Shown here: positions 58,601 through 64,000 of the stretch, in pieces
Numbering within the stretch: the first letter of the stretch is position 1
Layout: every line of letters starts with the position of its first letter
NCBI GenBank assembly: GCA_009746045.1
Contig: RPFO01000276.1
Coordinates: forward strand, 3,153,922 to 3,217,921
Length of the DNA stretch: 64,000 bases
Source of the DNA: Mesostigma viride
Taxonomy: Eukaryota; Streptophyta; Mesostigmatophyceae; Mesostigmatales; Mesostigmataceae
Direction: 5' to 3'
Notes under the pieces: generated by a model
What the model saw: only the letters and a program-made list of their open reading frames with translations
Told to the model about the DNA's origin: nothing
The model's database searches: none
Made by a program: the position numbers and the translations under genes

Positions 58601-61600
58601 TGATTCCCCATTAACCCCCCCCCGCCATGTTGCCATCGCCACTGGCTTGTTTCCCCATTCACCCCCCCCCGCCATGTTGCCATCGCCACTTGCCTGATTC
58701 CCCATTAACCCCCCCCGCCATGTTGCCATCGCCACTTGCCTGATTCCCCATTAACCCCCCCCCGCCATGTTGCCATCACCACTTGCCTGATTCCCCATTA
58801 ACCCCCCCCGCCATGTTGCCATCGCCACTTGCCTGATTCCCCATTACCCCCCCCCGCCATGTTGCCATCGCCACTTGCCTGATTCCCCATTAACCCCCCC
58901 CCGCCATGTTGCCATCGCCACTTGCCTGATTCCCCATTACCCCCCCCCCGCCATGTTGCCATCGCCACTTGCCTGATTCCCCATTAACCCCCCCCCGCCA
59001 TGTTGCCATCGCCACTTGCCTGATTCCTCATTAACCCCCCTCCGCCATGTTGCCATCGCCACTTGCCTGATTCCCCATTCACCCCCCCCGCCATGTTGCC
59101 ATCGCCACTTGCCTGATTCCCCATTAACCCCCCCCCCCGCCATGTTGCCATCGCCACTTGCCTGATTCCCCAGGAAGTCCTGCAGGTTGATGGCCAGCTG
59201 GAGGCCGCCCTTGCCCCAGCGGGCATCGCCCGGCGCCACCCGGTAGGCGAAGACATACTCGCCGCCCCCCGCCTCGTAGAAGGATGCGCACGTGTCCTTG
59301 TTATTGATGCGACAGCTGGCGCCCGCCACCAGGTGGGGCTCCCCCTCGCCCGCGAGGATGGTCACGTTAACGACGGAACCACGCCGCGCGACCCCCCTCC
59401 AGGGTGTCACTCTGTCACGCGGCATCCAATGCACCCATCGTGCGCATATTTGTGAGCAAAGCAAGGGGAACATGACCAGAAGGGTGACCGGGAGATGATG
59501 CACAAAGCATGCACGATGGTAGTTGCACGATTCCCAGGAGAAAAAGGGCAGTGGCAAGAGGCCTCCTTGCGGAAGGGGATGGTGCTAGCTTCCTTTGCGA
59601 CGGCACAATTATCGCAAGACGCCAGGTGGAGGGAAACCATTGTTGGTAGTGCGCGTCAGCGAACCAGACCACTTTGCAGCGCGGAGGCCCCGCTATTGAC
59701 CATTGGCACGTCCACACCTAGACAATAAGTGTGTGGCCAGGCTAGGGAAAAGAAGTGCATGGAATTGCCACCGTCACCGGCACCACGGCTGCCAGCTCAT
59801 GGACGATGACATCAATAATCTGCCAATCGCAGTAAGAGTGCCGATTGCTGTGGCCATGGTGGTGGCCATGGTGGTGGCCATGGTGATAGCAGAGATGGTG
59901 GCGATGGCAGAATCGGTGGTGAGGGCAGCTGCGGCTGGTGTTGCTGCTAAACATCACCGCAATCACCAAGACAATGTTAGCTATATTCAAAGTCATAAGC
60001 TCGACGCCTTCTTCCATATTGGCTTGACTGCTCACCTGCCGCAGCATAACAACAATTGGAATCATAAGACATATCAAAACAAAATCATGGACTATAATCC
60101 CATTGTGAACCCTACGGATCTTTGCCTTGTGATGCGGGATGCCATGGTGCTGGCGACGACGATGGTGACAATGGCCGTGAGGATGACCACCACCATGGTG
60201 TGACGCTTCCACCATGGGCACGCGCATAACGAACCATGAACGTCATGACAACAAAAAAATGGCAGGAAAGCCAATGACACGACAAGGATGACAGTGACAG
60301 CGACAATGGCACTGCGGAACATGTTTGCTGGAACAACGACAGCGACGAGGTCACCGACATGAAGACGCCAACAGACACCGAGGCGGGCAGCTGCTGACCT
60401 CGTAATATTAACCGATGACGCGTGCGACTCGCCGATCGCGGCGACGAAGGCGTCCACTGTGCTGTTCGTGCGGCCGTCCTGGCGCACGGCCCCGGATGTC
60501 AGCAGCGAGGGGGGCAGCGCGGGCGACCAGCCGGCGAACCAGGCGGCTCGACCACCGCTGGATGTGCGCACGCCCGACGCCATGTCATCGCCGGCGCCTG
60601 CAAGGGTGGCACCCCGGTCATGCGTCGTGCACACACAGAGTGCGCAGCCGCCCAGACTTTGCTCAGCAACGCGTCATGACCAAAACATGCACAGCAAGGA
60701 CTACATGTACGTGCCGCTACTACCAGGCAAACGGGCATACACACAGTAAGTAAACATGTGGGAACAGATCTAGTAAGTAAACATGTGGGAACAGATCTAC
60801 AAGAACACGGTCATTAGATGGAAGACAAATGACTCGGACACTTCATGAGGCTAGTGGACAATTAACGAGGTGCGGCCCACCACATGCCTACTCCGAACCG
60901 CACACACATCTCCACAAGCCCGTTGCCCAAGATGCCACCAAAACGTTACTCCACACCAGCGGACACGAGCGGCTAAAATGCCCCAAGCCAGACTATACCA
61001 TTTGACCCGTTACCACCACGGTGCATGCCCCCCACAACCGCGCTGCATGCCCCTCCCCACCACGGCGCATGGGCCCCACCAGCACGCTGCATGCTCGTCG
61101 CGGCAACGGGAACGGCCCACAAGATTCGATGTAACATCTCTATATGCGTTCGGTATATCGCAATTAATATTTTAAGATCTTGATACATGTCAAACATACA
61201 CAAAGCCCACTGAAACATGTCAAACATACACAAAGCCCACTGAAACATGTCAAACATACACAAAGCCCACTGAAACATGTCAAACATACACAAAGCCCAC
61301 TGAAACATGTCAAACATACACAAAGCCCACTGATACATGTCAAACATACACAAAGCCCACTGAAACATGTCAAACATACACAAAGCCCACTGAAACATGT
61401 CAAACATACACAAAGCCCACTGAAACATGTCAAACATACACAAAGCCCACTGAAACATGTCAAACATACACAAAGCCCACTGGTACATGTCAAACATACA
61501 CAAAGCCCACTGAAACATGTCAAACATACACAAAGCCCACTGAAACATGTCAAACATACACAAAGCGCACTGATACATGTCAAACATACACAAAGCCCAC

Positions 61601-63341
61601 TGAAACGTGTCAAACATACACAAAGCCCACTGAAACATGTCAAACATACACAAAGCCCACTGAAACATGTCAAACATACACAAAGCCCACTGATACATGT
61701 CAAACATACACAAAGCCCACTGATACATGTCAAACATACACAAAGCCCACTGATACATGTCAAACATACACAAAGCCCACTGATACATGTCAAACATACA
61801 CAAAGCCCACTGAAACATGTCAAACATACACAAAGCCCACTGAAACATGTCAAACATACACAAAGCGCACTGATACATGTCAAACATACACAAAGCCCAC
61901 TGAAACATGTCAAACATACACAAAGCCCACTGAAAGCAGGAGCAACGCGTCAAGCGGCCTACTGCCGAGACACGGAACCGCGCGAGCACCCACCCCCAAA
62001 ATAGCTCGTGTACTTGACCACCCCCGCACGGCTCAGACGGCCCAGCAGGCCGTCGCTACCGCCACCCGGCACATTCTGGGGTGGGTCCAACGGCCGGCCT
62101 GCCCCCAGTGAGGACGGCACCCCCGTCGCCGATGTGGAGCTGCCAGCAAACCAGATTCCCCCATCCAGCGTGGGTGCAACCGCACGAATTTCGTCAGTGC
62201 CATCACCACCCAAGTAGGATGTATACAGGAGCCGGCCCTCGCCGTTAAACTTTGCCACAAAGGCATCGCGGTCGCCCCCACCGTAGGCCGGCTGTTGGGT
62301 GGTGCCGCGAAGTGGGAACGATCCATCGCCACCAGAGCTTGTCCACCCAGCCACCCACACCTCCCCCTGTGTGGTCTTGGTGATCGCAGACGCGACGTCG
62401 TCCCCAGTGCCACCCAGGTAGGTGGAGTAGAGCAGCGCGCCCTCCGCGGTCACGTGGGCGATGAACGCGTCCACGCCCCCTGCCAGGGTGCGCTGGAATA
62501 TGGGCTCCGGGTTGTTGCCCTTGACCGCCAGGTTGGTGGATGTCGTGCGCCCGCATATCCAGACCCCGCCGTTGGCGTCGAGGTCGTCGGTGATGGCAGT
62601 AATGGCGTCGTCGCCGTTGCCACCGAAATATCCGCTGTGGATAACCTCTCCCACGGAAGAGAAGCGCGCCCAGAAGCCATCAGAGCCGCCGCCGCCGAAT
62701 CGCCGCTGATGTGCATTGCCAAACACCCACAGGTCGAGGAAGGATTCGGTCACCCCCACGACCCACGCGCCGCCGTCACGCCCGAGGGATAATCCAAGGC
62801 CGATGTCAAGCTCCGACCCGCCAAAGAAACCCGAGAACGTGGCGGTCCCGTTGGGCGCCACGCGGGTCACCAGGGCATCCCCCAGCCCCCGGTAGGGTAG
62901 CTCACGCTGGAAGACTTTGGTCTGGTTGTAGTCGTCCGAGTGGGTAACGCCCGTGAGCCATAAGCCCGCGCCGCGCGCGAGCGGTTCCTCGGCGGCAGCA
63001 TTAGCAACGTCCACGTCCGACCCGTCGATTGTGACGGTGCGCAGGAGCGTGCCGGTGGAGGAGTACTTGATCGCCAGCACAGCGCCGGAGCGGACGTCAT
63101 CGGATTCGTCGAGCGACGACACGCCGGCGATCCACATGCCGCCGTCGCTCGAGTTGGACACCGCATGCGCTCGGAAGTCTCCCCGGGTGTCCGCGGGACC
63201 GTACAGGGTGGAGAAGGAGATGGCGCCCAAGCGGACGGCGGAGGCGCCGCGCGGGCCGGCGCACGTCCTCAGCAGCAGCAGCAGAGGGAGCACGAGGCGG
63301 ACGCGCTGCCACCATCCCGATGGGTGTTGTGAAGGCTTCAT
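55604..63341 (-). CDS. Type I membrane protein with SBBP beta-propeller ectodomain (1175 aa, five exons)
   Basis: Exons 63341-61994, 60597-60399, 59411-59162, 57873-56891, 56351-55604 (TAA). Phases match at every junction and the CDS is 3528 bp. The ATG at 63341 begins a signal peptide (VRLVLPLLLLLRTC). Residues about 40-510 form seven repeats of the SBBP type (YSTYLGGTGDDVASAI...GEVWVAGWT), enough for a seven-bladed propeller; the last blade is split by intron 1. Then comes a beta-rich, Ig-like region with VNVTI and YVFAYRVAPGD, a second such region (PAIRSVSFDPPSG...DYVYTLLV), a transmembrane helix near residues 801-823 (WLCIFLPVVLSVLTVAAV), a basic stop-transfer (RKVPRHKRRK) and an about 350-residue Ser/Gly/Asp-rich tail. 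It is probably a cell-surface or adhesion protein; the ligand is unknown. Intron 3 has a GC donor. Confidence 0.88.
58384..59163. repeat. 45-48 bp minisatellite carrying the intron 3 donor sequence
   Basis: About 17 units. On the transcribed minus strand each unit reads GGGGAATCAGGCAAGTGGCG, then ATGGCAACATGGCGG and a G-run. The exon at 59162-59411 ends within the first unit: its last ten bases are GGGGAATCAG and the donor is GCAAGT. Confidence 0.95.
59845..59890. repeat. GGTGGTGGCCAT tandem repeat
   Basis: Three to four 18-bp copies of GTGGCCATGGTG in intron 2 of the SBBP gene, within a wider ATGGTGG-rich stretch (59820-60200). Confidence 0.8.
61184..61935. repeat. 30-bp minisatellite, 25 near-perfect units, in intron 1 of the SBBP gene
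   Basis: The unit is AACATGTCAAACATACACAA, then AGCCCACTGA. There are no length variants, only scattered substitutions. It lies about 60 bp inside the intron from its donor (61993). On the transcribed strand each unit has TTTCAG or TATCAG before TGGGCTTTGTG. Since 30 is a multiple of 3, long repeat-peptide frames appear on both strands; they are not supported as genes. Confidence 0.95.
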
Positions 63342-64000
63342 TCTAAGGGCGCCGTTGGCCCGACTGTATTGTCGCCTTTCCACTGGTCAGTGACATGCTC
63401 GGTTTCAGCCCGATGGGCGTGTTGGTAGCCTAGAGCAATCTCGATTCGCAGCCGGACGACGCAGATAACACAGTCACGGCGGCCATATAGATATTCACAA
63501 AGTTTGAGGCTGTATTCTACAGCAAGTTCTTGGCTCCCTTTCGAAAGGCATGGCGTCAAGCCTTCCTTGTGATTGTATGACGGACGGTAATCATACCGAT
63601 TAGCTTGTCACGGGCAGCATACGGCTTGCCCAAATTCGTGCCGGCGGACTAAACATATTATTGTAGCAAATGCGGGCTCACTCTCGAGATCTATAGCCTC
63701 CTTCAAACGGATCTAAAATCTTATCCGTAATACATTCTGAGTTAAAAAGGAAATTCGGCTGGTACATCAGCACCACATCCAAAACGACGTTAATGACCAG
63801 AATTCATCTCCAGCCAAGACTGACCGAAACCAATTTCATTCCATACTAAATACCCGCAAGATAATGGCCGTGGTATAGGTGTATGCGCGCGGATAAAAAT
63901 GCGTGATCCAAATTCTGGGATACAGAAATGCTACAGTATGCCTGGAACTTGTTGCCGCGAACAACTTGTTGGGCGCTGGCTAAGTCTCCATGGCTCGTTT
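63342..64000. promoter_or_regulatory. Upstream region of the SBBP gene
   Basis: No gene is visible. It should contain the promoter and 5' UTR of the minus-strand gene starting at 63341. No clear TATA box could be assigned. Confidence 0.35.

Noticed and set aside
61180-62004. KHVKHTQSPL repeat-peptide frame and its reverse-strand partner
   Set aside because: The 30-bp unit is a multiple of three, so frames stay open on both strands. The array sits in an intron, and there is no start context or other coding sign.

Overview
This window is nuclear DNA of a eukaryote, most likely a green-lineage alga. The evidence is genes cut by many GT-AG and a few GC-AG introns, a serine tRNA with a short intron next to the anticodon, a secreted protein resembling the green-plant Expp1 family, dense mini- and microsatellites, and several transposon families. 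The species cannot be named from the sequence. All gene models were assembled by hand from reading frame, splice sites and intron phase.

Layout. Positions 1-1861 hold no gene I can support. From 20919 down to 1862 (minus strand) runs one about 19-kb gene for a lipase maturation factor (LMF) family membrane protein. It has at least 17 exons, and many of its introns hold a minisatellite, MITE or foldback element. An intronless Expp1-like secreted protein (22104-22862, plus strand) is divergent from it. From 22.9 to 37 kb the DNA is repeats, relics and satellites: a retroposon family with a (TTAA)n tail, a 585-bp terminal-direct-repeat element, a decayed LINE ORF1, two GGTAAC-rich palindromic clusters, an about 1.25-kb array of CACGTG-bearing units, an assembly gap in a (GGGA)n/(CCCT)n tract, and an array of nested perfect hairpins at 31.4-31.8 kb.

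From 37 to 50.4 kb lies a nested transposon cluster. An old LINE is split by a TIR element (37264-45780, 4-bp target duplication GTAC). That element, and the DNA next to it, carry several young, nearly identical copies of a GC-rich non-LTR retrotransposon. Its polyprotein has a RING-H2 finger, C2H2-like fingers, a reverse transcriptase and a C-terminal Zn/endonuclease-like domain. All examined copies are inserted in (TA)n sites with 12-19 bp target duplications. One copy is interrupted by a 785-bp TIR element. Another LINE ORF1 relic follows at 50.4-51.4 kb.

The right end holds the intron-containing tRNA-Ser(UGA) (53939-54034) and, on the minus strand, a complete five-exon gene (63341 to 55604). 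It encodes a 1175-residue type I membrane protein with a signal peptide, seven SBBP-type beta-propeller repeats, an Ig-like segment, one transmembrane helix and a long cytoplasmic tail.

The most unusual signals are a minisatellite whose unit contains the 5' splice site of the exon it touches (58384-59163), the TA-targeted RING-finger LINE, and the hairpin array. The two large genes do not obviously share a pathway; both encode membrane proteins of the secretory route.
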